Counted from the first letter of the stretch, positions 49,559 to 58,944 are shown. The stretch is DNA of 64,000 bases from Fermentibacter sp964564435 (GCA_964564435.1 CAZMAT010000001.1:248001-312000); one strand, 5' to 3'. The notes: generated from the letters alone by a model not told the origin. Made by a program: numbers and translations.

Positions 49559-50614
49559 ATGTCGGAGTTCTTCGAGGCTCTGTATACTTTCGCCCCCGGC
49601 GGGGTGCCGGTGGGAAGGATCGCCATAGCGCTGGCGGTGGTCGCTGCCGCCTTCGCGCTCTCCGCGATCGCCAGAGCGGTCCTCGGCAGGCTGTCGAAGA
49701 GGCTCTCCGGCATGCCGTCTAGGCTTCTGGCGAAACTCCGCAGACCCGTCGGATTCCTCGTCCTCCTGCTCTGCTGCTACGCCGCCGCCAGGACCCTGCC
49801 CGTCTCGGAAGGGGTGGTCACCGTCCTGGACAAGATCCTGCTGGTCGGGTCGACCGGTGCGGTGGTCTGGGTGCTCGTGTGCATCACGGACTGCGTGGCC
49901 GAGGGCCTGGCGGTTTCGGCGAAGGCCAGCGACTCCCGGTTCGACGACCAGATGCTGCCCATACTCCGGAACACGGCCAGGGTGCTGGTCTTCGTGCTCG
50001 GGGTGGTGTTCGTCATACAGGCCTTCGGCTACCCCGTAGGGGGCATCGTCGCCGGCCTCGGGATAGGCGGCATGGCGGTCGCCCTGGCCGCCCAGGACAC
50101 CCTCGGCGGCATCTTCGCCTCCATCGCCATCTTCCTCGAGAAGCCCTTCATGGTGGGCGACTACGTCGAACTGCAGGGGGTCCAGGGGACGGTGTCCGAC
50201 GTGGGCATCAGGTCCACCAGGATAAGGACGGTCGAGAGAACCCTCGTGACGGTGCCCAACCGCAAGATAGTCGAGAACGTGGTCGACAACTGGGCGGGCA
50301 GGGACTCGAGGCGGACGCTGATGTCCTTCGGCCTCACGTACGACACCTCGCTGACGGCGCTCGAAGGCTTCCTCGAGAAGCTGCGAGGGGAGCTGCGCGG
50401 AGATCCGGAAGTCGAGCCGGATTCATGGTCGGTCCATTTCAGAGGCTTCGGCGAATCCTCACTCGAAGTCGAGGTCCTGATGTTCCTGAAGACGGCCGAT
50501 TACCGGCAATGGCTCTCCATGCGCGAACGGAAGGGCCTGATGATCATGAGGGAGGTCGAGGAGGCGGGCCTCTCCTTCGCCTTCCCCACACGCACGGTGC
50601 GCATCGAGCGATGA
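49559..50614 (+). CDS. Small-conductance mechanosensitive channel, MscS family
   Basis: A 351-residue membrane protein with about four N-terminal helices, then the MscS pore helix GLGIGGMAVALAAQDTLGGI and the beta domain FMVGDYVELQGVQGTVSDVG. The C-terminal cytoplasmic cage contains TLVTVPNRKIVENVVDNW. It releases solutes on osmotic downshock. The ATG at 49559 has GGAGGG 9 nt upstream; earlier in-frame starts lack spacing. ATGA overlap with radC. Confidence 0.93.
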   Translation: MSEFFEALYTFAPGGVPVGRIAIALAVVAAAFALSAIARAVLGRLSKRLSGMPSRLLAKLRRPVGFLVLLLCCYAAARTLPVSEGVVTVLDKILLVGSTGAVVWVLVCITDCVAEGLAVSAKASDSRFDDQMLPILRNTARVLVFVLGVVFVIQAFGYPVGGIVAGLGIGGMAVALAAQDTLGGIFASIAIFLEKPFMVGDYVELQGVQGTVSDVGIRSTRIRTVERTLVTVPNRKIVENVVDNWAGRDSRRTLMSFGLTYDTSLTALEGFLEKLRGELRGDPEVEPDSWSVHFRGFGESSLEVEVLMFLKTADYRQWLSMRERKGLMIMREVEEAGLSFAFPTRTVRIER

Positions 50615-51294
50615 CCGGGAACGCTGACGGCCACCGGCAGCGCCTGCGGGAGAGGTTCCTCGAGTCGGGAGGCAGGGGTTTCTCCGACCGTGACGTGCTG
50701 GAGCTGCTCCTCACCTTCGCCCGTCCGAGGATGGACGTCCGGGAGGAGGCTGCCGGCCTGCTCGAGCGTTTCGGCAGTCTCGACGGCGTGTTCAGGCAGT
50801 CCCCCGACATGCTGATGACTTCCCAGGGCATCGGGCCGGCGGCGGCCATCCTCCTCTCGATGGTCACGCTCGCATCCCAGCGTGCCGCCAGGCCGGCGCA
50901 GCACGAGTGCATCCTCGACAGCGTCGAGAAGGTGAAGGCCTACCTGGCGGCCAGGCTGGGCCCCCAGCGCAGGGAGAGGCTGGTTGCCCTCCTGCTCGAT
51001 TCCAGCGGAAAGCTCCTCGGCGAGAGGGACATCGAGATGGGCACCGTGGACAGGGCATCGGTGCACCCGAGGAACCTGGTGGAGAAGGTAATAGCCCTGA
51101 ACGCCACTTCGGTCATCCTGGTGCACAACCATCCCGGCGGCAGGGCCGAGGCCAGCCGCGAGGACAGGGCCCTGACGGCGAGGCTCTCCGAACTGGGCAG
51201 GAGCCTCGGGTTCCGGGTGCTCGACCACTTCATCGTCGCGGGCACGGAGGTCCTGAGCTTCAGGGAGAGCGGTCTCATGACGGGGGCGGACTGA
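50611..51294 (+). CDS. radC: RadC/YeeS-type JAB-domain protein
   Basis: A 227-residue protein with an N-terminal helix-hairpin-helix region (VLELLLTFARPRMDVRE; MTSQGIGPAAAILL) and a C-terminal MPN/JAB metalloprotease-like domain. That domain's zinc motif is complete: VILVHNHPGGRAEASREDRA. Historically called a DNA-repair protein; its actual role is debated. The ATG overlaps mscS by 4 nt and the stop overlaps the next gene (TGATG). Confidence 0.92.
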   Translation: MTGNADGHRQRLRERFLESGGRGFSDRDVLELLLTFARPRMDVREEAAGLLERFGSLDGVFRQSPDMLMTSQGIGPAAAILLSMVTLASQRAARPAQHECILDSVEKVKAYLAARLGPQRRERLVALLLDSSGKLLGERDIEMGTVDRASVHPRNLVEKVIALNATSVILVHNHPGGRAEASREDRALTARLSELGRSLGFRVLDHFIVAGTEVLSFRESGLMTGAD

Positions 51295-51983
51295 TGCAGG
51301 CGATCGCGGGGCTGGTCCTCGCTTCCGCCCTTTCCAGGCCGGGGCTCCCCTACTTCTCGGCCGACGGGGCCGGCACCAGGTCGGTATCGCTCTCGGCCCG
51401 CGTCGTGCTCGAGGTGGTATCGGCCGATTCGTCATGGTCAGGCGGCGGGGAGAGCCACTGCTACTCGGTGGACGGCCTGCGGATGGTGTCGGAGGCAGGG
51501 GCGGACACGATAGCCTGGATAGCCGATCTCCCGGCACAGGCTCTCGCATCGGCCAGGGCCGCGGGATCGACCGAGTCGGAGGAGACCCGCACGCTCCGCA
51601 TCCTCGCGTGCACCGAGTCGTACATCGGCGGCAGGATCACCGTCAGGTCCGACAGGGACGGGAGGCTGACCTCGTCCTACGAGGCTCTCAGGACCTGGCT
51701 GCTCTCGGGCGTGCCGCTCGACCTTGAATCCGTGGTCCAGATCGACTCGGTCTTCACCGAGGAGCTCAGGGCCGCGCTCGACGCTCCATCGTCCGCCGAC
51801 CTGGACATCTGGCTCTGGTCGAGGGGCCACTGGCTCGACCCGCAGAGCTTCGTGATCTGGATGGACGACGGGAGCCCGCTGCTGCGCATCGGGCTCCCGT
51901 CCTGGACCGGTTCGGACTCCATGCTGATCGTGGAACTGGATCTCGCAAGGCTGAACACGGCCCACGGGGCCATGCTCGACTAG
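51294..51983 (+). CDS. Small secreted protein of unknown function
   Basis: A 229-residue protein with a short signal-like start (QAIAGLVLASALSRPG) and no membrane segment after it. The body is mixed, with a late WLWSRGHWLDPQSFVIWMDD and IVELDLARLN. I recognise no family. It is co-translated with radC through a TGATG junction, and is convergent with leuD (6-nt gap, no terminator seen). Confidence 0.6.
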   Translation: MQAIAGLVLASALSRPGLPYFSADGAGTRSVSLSARVVLEVVSADSSWSGGGESHCYSVDGLRMVSEAGADTIAWIADLPAQALASARAAGSTESEETRTLRILACTESYIGGRITVRSDRDGRLTSSYEALRTWLLSGVPLDLESVVQIDSVFTEELRAALDAPSSADLDIWLWSRGHWLDPQSFVIWMDDGSPLLRIGLPSWTGSDSMLIVELDLARLNTAHGAMLD

Positions 51984-51989
51984 CCCGGC

Positions 51990-52511
51990 CTACTCCCCCC
52001 TGGCGTACTCGAACAGCCCGCCCGACAAGTAGATGTCCCTCGCCACGCCGCTCAGCGGCCTGCCCTGGAACGGCCCCCCGGCGCCCTCCACCAGGCCGGT
52101 GCCGAGGTCCACGGTGACTTCCGAGAGGTGGTCGAACACACCTTCGGGGAGGCCCGGAAGCTCCACTAGGGGCAGCGCGCTGTTGATGCCGTTCCTCTTG
52201 TAGATCGCGCCGAACGACCTGGCCAGAACCGCCTGCACGCCGAGGGCCTTGAAGCAGTCGACGGCATGCTGCCTCGAGCTCCCGGAGCCGAAGTTGTCGC
52301 CGGCGAGGACCATGTCACCAGGAGCAGCCTTCGCGGCGAAATCCTCGAAGCCCTTGAGGTTGCCGAACGCGAACTGGCCCATCTTCGACACGTCGGTGAC
52401 GGCGAGATGGGCGTTGTGGTAGATCATGTCGGTGTCGATGTCACCGATGAGAGCGCCGTCGCGCTGGAGCACCCACAGGCGCCCGGTGAGCCTGGTCGGA
52501 CGATCACCCAT
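51990..52511 (-). CDS. leuD: 3-isopropylmalate dehydratase small subunit (LeuD type)
   Basis: A 173-residue swivel-domain subunit: DIDTDMIYHNAHLAV, then the family GDNFGSGSSRQHAVDCFKAL and FGAIYKRNGINSALPLVELP. With LeuC it isomerises 2- to 3-isopropylmalate. The short form and the LeuC subtype also fit homoaconitase or citramalate-type (HACN) enzymes; no leuA or leuB lies here to decide. One nt separates it from leuC. Confidence 0.88.
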   Translation of the reverse strand: MGDRPTRLTGRLWVLQRDGALIGDIDTDMIYHNAHLAVTDVSKMGQFAFGNLKGFEDFAAKAAPGDMVLAGDNFGSGSSRQHAVDCFKALGVQAVLARSFGAIYKRNGINSALPLVELPGLPEGVFDHLSEVTVDLGTGLVEGAGGPFQGRPLSGVARDIYLSGGLFEYARGE

Positions 52512-52512
52512 C

Positions 52513-53760
52513 TCAGTTACCCCCGAGTTCGCCGACGGACGCTATCCGGCCCAGAACGGCGGACGCCACCGCGGTGCCCACGCCGGCCAGGTACGTGTCC
52601 CCGGCCCCCTGCTTGCCGGTGAAGTTGCGGTTCGACGTGCTCACCTGGATCTCGCCCCTGCCGGTCATCCCGATCTGGCCCGAGGCGCACCCGCCGCAGC
52701 CAGGGTTGCTTATGATCCCGCCGGCCTCGAAGATGTCGGAGATCATCCCCTCCTCCATCATCGTCCTCCATACGGCCCTGGTCGCGGGGACGACCTTCAG
52801 CATGACGCCGGGGGCCACCTTCCTGCCCTTGAGGAGCTTCGCGGCGAGCCTCATGTCGTCGAGGGTGCCGTTCGTGCAGCTCCCGATGAAGGCGCCGTCG
52901 ATCCGCACGTCCTGGAACTGGTCTGCGGGATGGACGTTGTTGGGGTTGGGCGGGGCGGCCACGAGAGGCTTCAGGCCCTCGATCGAGAGCATGTACTCCT
53001 TCTCGTAGACCGCGTCGAAATCGGCATAGACCGCCTCCGCCTCGGTCATCCCGAAGAAGCCCAGGACGCTGGGATTCGGCGGCAGGAGGATCGTCACGGC
53101 GCCCATCTCGGTGGCCAGGCTCGCGAGCGTGATGCAGTCCGAGAGCGAAGCCGCCTCGAGCCAGGGGCCGGTCACCTCGACGGACTTCCCGAGGAGCTCG
53201 TGGTGGTTGAACCTGCCGAGCATGGACAGCGCCACGTCCTTGGCCTCGGCGCCGGGCGACGGCATGCCCTCGAGCACGACCTTCACGGAATGCGGGACCT
53301 CGAACCAGACCTTCCCGGAAACGAACGAGAAGGCGATGTCCACGTCTCCCATGCCCTGCCCGAAGGCGCCTATGGCTCCCATGATGTTGAGGTGGCTGTC
53401 GGTGCCCACGGTGGTGGAGCCCGGCCTTGCGATCCTGTTCTCTATCACTACGTGGGAGCCGATCCCGGCATCGACGTCGAAGACCTTCAGGCCGTGCTTC
53501 CTCGCGAAGTTGCGGATCGTCTGCTGGTTGTCGGCGTAGGGGATCGTGTTGGCCGGCACGTTGCAGTCGAAGGTGAAGAAGGTCTTCGAAGGATCGGCGA
53601 CCGGCCTGGCCCCGCCGTTCTTCTCCACGTTCGCGACGACGCTCGCTCCGGCGAAATCCCTCGCGGTCCTGCTGTCGATCCCGATCCAGACCTCGTCGCC
53701 GGGCCGGCAGTCCCCGGCGCCGTGGGCTGAGAGGATCTTCTCGATCATCGTTCGGCCCAT
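52513..53760 (-). CDS. leuC: 3-isopropylmalate dehydratase large subunit (LeuC/HACN type)
   Basis: A 415-residue aconitase-family large subunit. The [4Fe-4S] ligands are in FIGSCTNGTLDD and NPGCGGCASG; the substrate-side motifs VGTDSHLNIMGAIGAFGQGM and IENRIARPG are present. The length matches the roughly 420-residue archaeal/thermophile LeuC type rather than the 465-residue E. coli type. The ATG at 53760 has GGAGG 6 nt upstream and overlaps the phosphoesterase gene by 16 nt. Confidence 0.9.
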   Translation of the reverse strand: MGRTMIEKILSAHGAGDCRPGDEVWIGIDSRTARDFAGASVVANVEKNGGARPVADPSKTFFTFDCNVPANTIPYADNQQTIRNFARKHGLKVFDVDAGIGSHVVIENRIARPGSTTVGTDSHLNIMGAIGAFGQGMGDVDIAFSFVSGKVWFEVPHSVKVVLEGMPSPGAEAKDVALSMLGRFNHHELLGKSVEVTGPWLEAASLSDCITLASLATEMGAVTILLPPNPSVLGFFGMTEAEAVYADFDAVYEKEYMLSIEGLKPLVAAPPNPNNVHPADQFQDVRIDGAFIGSCTNGTLDDMRLAAKLLKGRKVAPGVMLKVVPATRAVWRTMMEEGMISDIFEAGGIISNPGCGGCASGQIGMTGRGEIQVSTSNRNFTGKQGAGDTYLAGVGTAVASAVLGRIASVGELGGN

Positions 53761-54521
53761 CTCTGCCTCCATGTCGTATCGCACGTATGCCAGCCGCCCC
53801 TCGGGTCCCTTCCGAGCTCGACGGCCCTGGTGAACATCTCGGGGAGTCCGGAAACCCTCGAGGACTCCCGATAGGATGCGAAATCGTAACGGGTCGCCAG
53901 CCAGAATGCAGACAGGCCCGCCTTCCGCGATACATCGATCACCATGGCGGAGGCAGCAGAGGGGAGGGTGCCCGCGCCCACGCTACCGGGGTTGAGGATC
54001 CAGCCTCCCGGCCTCGTCACCACCTGCGGCTCGTGGGTGTGCCCCACGACGAGCACGTCACAGCCGTTCCTGGAGAGCTGGAGGTCGTAGACCTCGTCGG
54101 CCGCCGAGGGTGGCAGGGATCCGGCGACGTTCCCCGGCAGCCCGTGCGTGAAGAGCATCCTCCTGCCCTCCACGTCGAGCCGGAACTCATCCGGGAGGCT
54201 CCTGAGCCAGGAGGAGGCCCCCCTCGAGACGCGCTCCCTCGTCCATGCCAGCACTTCGTCGGCAAGCCTCTCCCAGTGGGAGTTCACGAACTCGTCGCCC
54301 GTGCTGTCCCTGCGCCTTGCCACGGCCCTGTCGCAGTTGCCCTGGATCGACTCGACTTCGTGCTCCCTGGCGAAGGAAACGCACTCCTCCGGGCAGGGGC
54401 CGAAGTGCACCAGGTCGCCCAGGTTCACCACCATGTCGGGAGATTCGAGCAGCAGGGCCCGCCAGGCGCTCTGGAGCGCCGGCAGGTTGCCGTGGACGTC
54501 GGCCAGAACACCTATCCTCAA
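53745..54521 (-). CDS. Calcineurin-like metallophosphoesterase (YfcE/MJ0936 type)
   Basis: A 258-residue phosphoesterase: LADVHGNLPAL (D-x-H), MVVNLGDLVHFGP (GD), IQGNCDRA (GN-D), then FTHGLPGN and VVGHTHEPQV for the remaining metal ligands. It acts on a phosphodiester or phosphomonoester of unknown identity. The start is a TTG forming a TTGA overlap with the NamZ-type gene. Confidence 0.88.
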   Translation of the reverse strand: MRIGVLADVHGNLPALQSAWRALLLESPDMVVNLGDLVHFGPCPEECVSFAREHEVESIQGNCDRAVARRRDSTGDEFVNSHWERLADEVLAWTRERVSRGASSWLRSLPDEFRLDVEGRRMLFTHGLPGNVAGSLPPSAADEVYDLQLSRNGCDVLVVGHTHEPQVVTRPGGWILNPGSVGAGTLPSAASAMVIDVSRKAGLSAFWLATRYDFASYRESSRVSGLPEMFTRAVELGRDPRGGWHTCDTTWRQRWAER

Positions 54522-55726
54522 ATCCTGAAACTCCTGTCGTAAAGGAGGCTCGCGCCGACGGCGCGCACGTGGGCGGGGACATCCGCCCCGGCCATGCCGG
54601 CGAGCAGAGCCGCGTCGCCTGCCTCCACCGCCGCCCGGTACCGCGGGGAACCCGAGAGTATGTCCACAGGCATCCGGTCGTAGACGTATTCGTACGGCGG
54701 CGGGCGCCAGCCCGTCTCCCCGCTCCGGAAGCACACGGCGAGTATAGCCAATCCGGCGGCGAACGGGCGGAACGCATCCCGGTCGGTCACGGTGAGGATC
54801 GCGCCCCTGCAGGTCCCCCCCGCGTGCTTCGAGAAGGTGGGGACGAACCGGTGAGGCGACAGCACGGCCCCCGCGAGGGCTTCGGAGCCGTTCAGAGCGC
54901 CGCAGACCACATCCTCGTCGAGCCACGGGGCGCCGAACACCTCGAACGGCCTGCAGGTGCCCCTTCCCTCGGACAGGTTCGTGGCCTCCAGAAGGCACAT
55001 TCCCGGGTAGACCAGGGCCGTGGCGGGAGTGGGCATGTTGGGGGAGGGATGGACCCAGGGATACCCAGCGGGGAATCCCTCCAGGCAGGATGTGGAGAAC
55101 TTCTTCACCAGGGGCTCCGGAAGGCCTTCGAGGGCCGCGAAGTGCCGCGCGAGCTCGCCTGTCGACATGCCGTGCCTCACCGGCAGGGGATACATTCCCA
55201 CGTACGAAAGCATGTCGCCGTCCTGCACCGGGCCTTCCACCCGCGTGAGCCCGGCCGGATTGAACCTGTCCAGCACCAGCACGGGGATGCCCGAGCGCGC
55301 GGCGCACCTCATGGTCAGCGCCATCGCGTAGACGTAGGTGTAGTACCTCGAACCGACATCCTGGAGGTCCACCACGACGCAGTCGATCCCTGCGAGCATG
55401 CCGGGGGAGGGCTCGCGGCTCTCGCCGTACAGGCTGTGGACCGGGATGCCCCAGTACGGATGGGGATGAGTGGACCACTCGATCATGTTGTCCTGGGTCT
55501 GCCCCCAGAACCCGTGCTGCGGGCCCAGGATCGCCGCCAGCTCGATCCCCGGCATGCCGTGGAGGACTTCGGCGGCCGTCCTGCAGCGCCTGTCGACGGC
55601 GGCGTAATGCGACAGCAGGGCCACCCTGCGCCCGGGGATGTCGAGGGGCTCGAGGAGGTCGAGCCCGTTGAGGGGCCCGCCGCAGATGCCGTTCCCGGCT
55701 GCGTTCCCTTCGGAAGTGGAGGCCAT
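54518..55726 (-). CDS. DUF1343 (NamZ-type exo-beta-N-acetylmuramidase)
   Basis: A 402-residue protein of the DUF1343 family, shown in other bacteria to remove N-acetylmuramic acid from peptidoglycan fragments. Motifs are LAAILGPQHGFWG, then HSLYGESREPSP, then DLQDVGSRYYTYVYAMALTM and LDRFNPAGLTRVEGP. No signal peptide is seen at the ATG (55726), so it may act in the cytoplasm or the export signal may differ. It is coupled to the MBL gene by TGATG, and alr lies two genes upstream: a wall-recycling theme. Confidence 0.85.
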   Translation of the reverse strand: MASTSEGNAAGNGICGGPLNGLDLLEPLDIPGRRVALLSHYAAVDRRCRTAAEVLHGMPGIELAAILGPQHGFWGQTQDNMIEWSTHPHPYWGIPVHSLYGESREPSPGMLAGIDCVVVDLQDVGSRYYTYVYAMALTMRCAARSGIPVLVLDRFNPAGLTRVEGPVQDGDMLSYVGMYPLPVRHGMSTGELARHFAALEGLPEPLVKKFSTSCLEGFPAGYPWVHPSPNMPTPATALVYPGMCLLEATNLSEGRGTCRPFEVFGAPWLDEDVVCGALNGSEALAGAVLSPHRFVPTFSKHAGGTCRGAILTVTDRDAFRPFAAGLAILAVCFRSGETGWRPPPYEYVYDRMPVDILSGSPRYRAAVEAGDAALLAGMAGADVPAHVRAVGASLLYDRSFRI

Positions 55727-56493
55727 CAGAACTCGAGGCGGTCGCCGCGCATGAGGAGGACGGCCCTGTCCCCGAGGCGCCGCGAGAGGTCCCGGTCTAT
55801 CTCCTGCCTGTACCACGGCTTCAGGTGGAAAGCGTAAATGGGCGCCCCCGGCCGGTCCAGCACCCGCAGTTCGCGCTCGAGCAGGCCCGGGGTGAGGTGG
55901 TCGCTGGCGATCGCGAGGTCGGTCATCGAGTCGGGGAACGACACCTCGGCGATGATCATGGCTATGTCGGGGAGCTCGCGCGCCCTCTCCCAGATCTCGG
56001 TGGAGGGGCCCGTGTCGCCGGTGTAGATCGCGGCCCGCCCGCCGGGGGATCTCAGCAGGAAGCCCCTGGCCCCCGCCCCGTGGTTCACGGGCACGGGCAT
56101 GGCCGAGAGCCCTCCCGGAAGGTCCATCCACACGCGGTCCTCTATCGTCTCGTAGACTATGGCCGGCCCGTGGGTGGTCCTGATCCGGCTGAAGTCGGGC
56201 CAGACCAGGTCGTTCATGTAATGGGTCCTGACGGCCTGGAGCGCCGCGTGGCTGCCCAGCACGCGCAGGGGCGCGTCCCTCAGGCTGGCTGCGGCGTCGG
56301 CCACGAAACCGAGCTCGAGGATGTGGTCGAGGTGTGCGTGCGTGAGGAGGACCACCTCGATCGTCCGCTGCTCGTCGTCGCGAAGGCTGGCCGCGGAACC
56401 GGCGTCGATCAGCAGCGACGGGCCGACCTTCATGGCCACGAGGGAGCTCCCGGAGTGTTTCCCGCCATCGGCGCCCAGAACGTCGACGTACAT
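55726..56493 (-). CDS. MBL-fold hydrolase, class II cyclic-nucleotide phosphodiesterase-like
   Basis: A 255-residue metallo-beta-lactamase-fold enzyme: LLIDAGSAASL, VVLLTHAHLDHILEL (HxHxDH), a later NHGAGARGFLL, AIYTGDTGPSTEIWE and a final YAFHLKP. The THAHLDH and FHLKP pair suits the class II cAMP phosphodiesterase/RNase Z branch. The substrate is unproved. The ATG shares one base with the alr stop (TGATG). Confidence 0.8.
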   Translation of the reverse strand: MYVDVLGADGGKHSGSSLVAMKVGPSLLIDAGSAASLRDDEQRTIEVVLLTHAHLDHILELGFVADAAASLRDAPLRVLGSHAALQAVRTHYMNDLVWPDFSRIRTTHGPAIVYETIEDRVWMDLPGGLSAMPVPVNHGAGARGFLLRSPGGRAAIYTGDTGPSTEIWERARELPDIAMIIAEVSFPDSMTDLAIASDHLTPGLLERELRVLDRPGAPIYAFHLKPWYRQEIDRDLSRRLGDRAVLLMRGDRLEF

Positions 56494-57665
56494 CAGGACA
56501 CCTCCCCGCGGGCACTCTCCGGCCCGCTTCCGGCGCTCACTATCCTCCTGGGGAGCAGGGGGTTTATCCTGGCCACGACCTCGTAGTTGATGGTGCCGGC
56601 CCAGGAGGCCAGCATCTCGGCCGGGACGCACTCGTCGCCGTCGCGACCGAGCAGGACCACCTCGTCCTCGAGGGCTGCTCCTGGAACGTCGGTGACGTCG
56701 GCCATGCACAGGTTCATGCAGATGCGCCCGACCACCGGGGCCCGCATGCCGCGCACGAGCACGTGTGCGGCGTTCCCGAGCGCCCTGTCGTAGCCGTCGT
56801 AATAGCCAACCGGCAGCACGGCGATGCGGCTCGTCCTCGTGGTGCGGTAGCTGCAGCCGTACCCGATGAAGCTCCCCGAAGGCATCTCCTTTAGCTGGAC
56901 TATTCGGGTCTTCCAGGCGAGCACCGGCCTGAGGTCCGGCACCGGGCGGCCCGACAGGCCGGCCGAGAGGAACGTCTCGCGCGACGGCCAGAGGCCGTAC
57001 AGTCCTATGCCGGCCCGGATCATGTCGAACGATGTCTCTGGGAAGAGGATGGCCGCTGCGGTGCAGGCAGTGTGGACCACCCGCGGCCTGTCCGGCCCGA
57101 AGCTCTCGAGCACCCTGCCGAATACGTCGAGCTGCGACTCGGCGTACGAATGGTTGAGGGTGTCCTCGATGTTCGCGAAGTGTGTCGAGAGCCCCTCCAG
57201 CTCGACGCCGGGGATGGAGCGGGCACTGGCGGCGAACTCGGCGGCCCGCCCGGGATGGATGCCCTGCCTCCCCGTGCCTGTCTCGACCTTGAGATGCAGC
57301 CTCGCCGGCGTGCCGGGTGAGGCGCAGGCACGCAGGGCGTCGAGCGTCTCGAAATTGTAGACGGTCAGGCGGAGGTCTTCCGCAAGCGCCTCGTGAAGCC
57401 TTCCCAGGGGGACGTGCCCGAGCACGAGCACGGGCCGGTCCTCACCAAGCCTGCGCAGTGCGATGCCCTCGTCGATGGAGTTGACGCCCAGCCAGTCGGC
57501 CCCGGGGATGAGCCCGACCATCCCGGCCAGCCCGTGGCCGTATGCGTTGCTCTTCACCACCGCGCACACGAGGGGGCTGCCCCCGGCGGCCCGCCGGAGC
57601 TCGCCGAGGTTGTGCCCCGGCGCGCCGGCATCCAGTTCCACCCACACGAGATCGCCTGCGCTCAT
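56493..57665 (-). CDS. alr: Alanine racemase
   Basis: A 390-residue PLP enzyme that makes D-alanine for peptidoglycan. The PLP lysine lies in VCAVVKSNAYGHGLAG. The second catalytic residue is the tyrosine in IGYGCSYRTTRTSRIAVLPV, and GRICMNLCMADVTDV completes the active site. The start codon is placed 6 nt after a TATGCT -10 element, suggesting a leaderless mRNA. First gene of the alr-MBL-namZ-phosphoesterase-leuCD run. Confidence 0.95.
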   Translation of the reverse strand: MSAGDLVWVELDAGAPGHNLGELRRAAGGSPLVCAVVKSNAYGHGLAGMVGLIPGADWLGVNSIDEGIALRRLGEDRPVLVLGHVPLGRLHEALAEDLRLTVYNFETLDALRACASPGTPARLHLKVETGTGRQGIHPGRAAEFAASARSIPGVELEGLSTHFANIEDTLNHSYAESQLDVFGRVLESFGPDRPRVVHTACTAAAILFPETSFDMIRAGIGLYGLWPSRETFLSAGLSGRPVPDLRPVLAWKTRIVQLKEMPSGSFIGYGCSYRTTRTSRIAVLPVGYYDGYDRALGNAAHVLVRGMRAPVVGRICMNLCMADVTDVPGAALEDEVVLLGRDGDECVPAEMLASWAGTINYEVVARINPLLPRRIVSAGSGPESARGEVS

Positions 57666-57671
57666 GGCGAA

Positions 57672-57701
57672 AGCATATCAGGTCGCCCGGAATCGATACA
57701 A
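57672..57701 (-). promoter_or_regulatory. alr promoter, apparently leaderless
   Basis: Minus strand: TTGTAT (57696-57701, weak), 18-nt spacer, TATGCT (57672-57677), 6 nt, then the alr ATG. The arrangement matches the recG and hicA promoters. Confidence 0.4.
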
Positions 57702-57764
57702 CCCGGTGGAGGCGGTGCACGGACCCGCCCGGATGGGTTATAACTCCACTCCCTGGAGGTGGGC

Positions 57765-58847
57765 ATGTCCGAAGTATTCCTGACGAGGACGACCGATTGC
57801 GGACGGGCTGCCATGAAGGCGCTCCTGTCCGGCTTCGCCCCGGGCGTCGACGGGGGCACCGAACTCTATTCCGTGAAGATCCATGCCGGAGAGGCGGGCA
57901 ACACCAGGTTCGTCCAGCCCTCGAAGGTGAACGCCGTGGTCGAGGCCCTGGGGCTGCCCCGGGGAAGGACCTTCCTCACCGATACCACGGTGCTCTACAG
58001 GGGAAGGAGGCTGACGGCCCCCGCCTACCTCGAACTCGCGCAGGAGCACGGGTTCGGGCTGCCGGCGACGCCCCCCTTCATCATCGCCGACGGCCTGCGC
58101 GGCACCGACGAGGTGTCGGTGAAGCTCCCGTCCTGCTGCGAAGGCACCTCGGCCAGGATCGCCAGGCTGATCACGGAGGCCGACGCCATGATCGTGATAA
58201 GCCACTTCAAGGGCCACCTGCTGACCGGCTTCGGCGGAGCGATCAAGAATCTCGGGATGGGCTGCGCGTCGCGGGGCGGGAAGCTCTACCAGCACTCGCC
58301 CGTGAAGCCGTCGGTGAGGCCGTCGAAATGCGTGAAGTGCGGCATGTGCATGGCGCACTGCCCCGCCGGGGCGATCTCAATGCCCTCGGGCCCGGCGGAG
58401 ATCTCGGCCACGAGGTGCATCGGCTGCGGCGAGTGCATCCAGCGCTGTCCGAAGGGAGCGATAGGAGTCGACTGGAGCCAGGACAACGGGGTTTTCGTCA
58501 GCAGGATGACCGAGTACGCCGTGGCTGTCGTCTCCTCATGCCGCATCCCCGTGTACGTCAGTTTCGTGACGGGGGTCAGCGGCGACTGCGACTGCCTGGA
58601 GGATCAGGACGGCCTTCTCGTGGACGACATCGGCATCCTGGCCTCGAAGGACCCGGTGGCGCTCGACCAGGCCTGCCTGGATCTCGTCACCGAGGCTCCT
58701 GCTGCGAAGGGTTCCCCGGTGCCTTCCGCCGGGCGCGGGGTCGACAAGTTCGCGGCCTTCAGGCCCGGCATCGACGGCACGGCCCAGCTCGCCGCCGCGC
58801 AGATGCTCGGCCTCGGCTCCCGCCGGTACGAACTGGTGGAGGTCTGA
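57765..58847 (+). CDS. DUF362 protein with two [4Fe-4S] ferredoxin clusters
   Basis: A 360-residue protein. The DUF362 domain includes KPSVRP-adjacent GHLLTGFGGAIKNLGMGCAS. It is interrupted by a ferredoxin insert with CVKCGMCMAHCPAGAI and CIGCGECIQRCPKGAI, the two canonical CxxCxxCxxxCP sets. The last 100 residues resume DUF362 (LASKDPVALDQACLDL). Such proteins are found in anaerobes as putative redox carriers or in corrinoid metabolism; the substrate is unknown. ATG at 57765 with GGAGG 5 nt upstream. A TATAAC -10 box lies at 57739-57744 without a clear -35. Confidence 0.88.
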   Translation: MSEVFLTRTTDCGRAAMKALLSGFAPGVDGGTELYSVKIHAGEAGNTRFVQPSKVNAVVEALGLPRGRTFLTDTTVLYRGRRLTAPAYLELAQEHGFGLPATPPFIIADGLRGTDEVSVKLPSCCEGTSARIARLITEADAMIVISHFKGHLLTGFGGAIKNLGMGCASRGGKLYQHSPVKPSVRPSKCVKCGMCMAHCPAGAISMPSGPAEISATRCIGCGECIQRCPKGAIGVDWSQDNGVFVSRMTEYAVAVVSSCRIPVYVSFVTGVSGDCDCLEDQDGLLVDDIGILASKDPVALDQACLDLVTEAPAAKGSPVPSAGRGVDKFAAFRPGIDGTAQLAAAQMLGLGSRRYELVEV

Positions 58848-58900
58848 CGCAGGAACCGGGTCATCCGGGTCCGGGTCTCCGGAATGGCGCCTGAATGATG

Positions 58901-58926
58901 GAGGGGCCTCCCGCGGGAGGCCCCTC
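58901..58926. terminator. Strong bidirectional hairpin between convergent genes
   Basis: GAGGGGCCTCCC (58901-58912) pairs perfectly with GGGAGGCCCCTC (58915-58926). It lies midway between the DUF362 stop (58847) and the mscL stop (58945). No long T tract, but the stem is 12 bp and almost all G:C. Confidence 0.65.
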
Positions 58927-58944
58927 GCCCGATGTACTTCGGTA

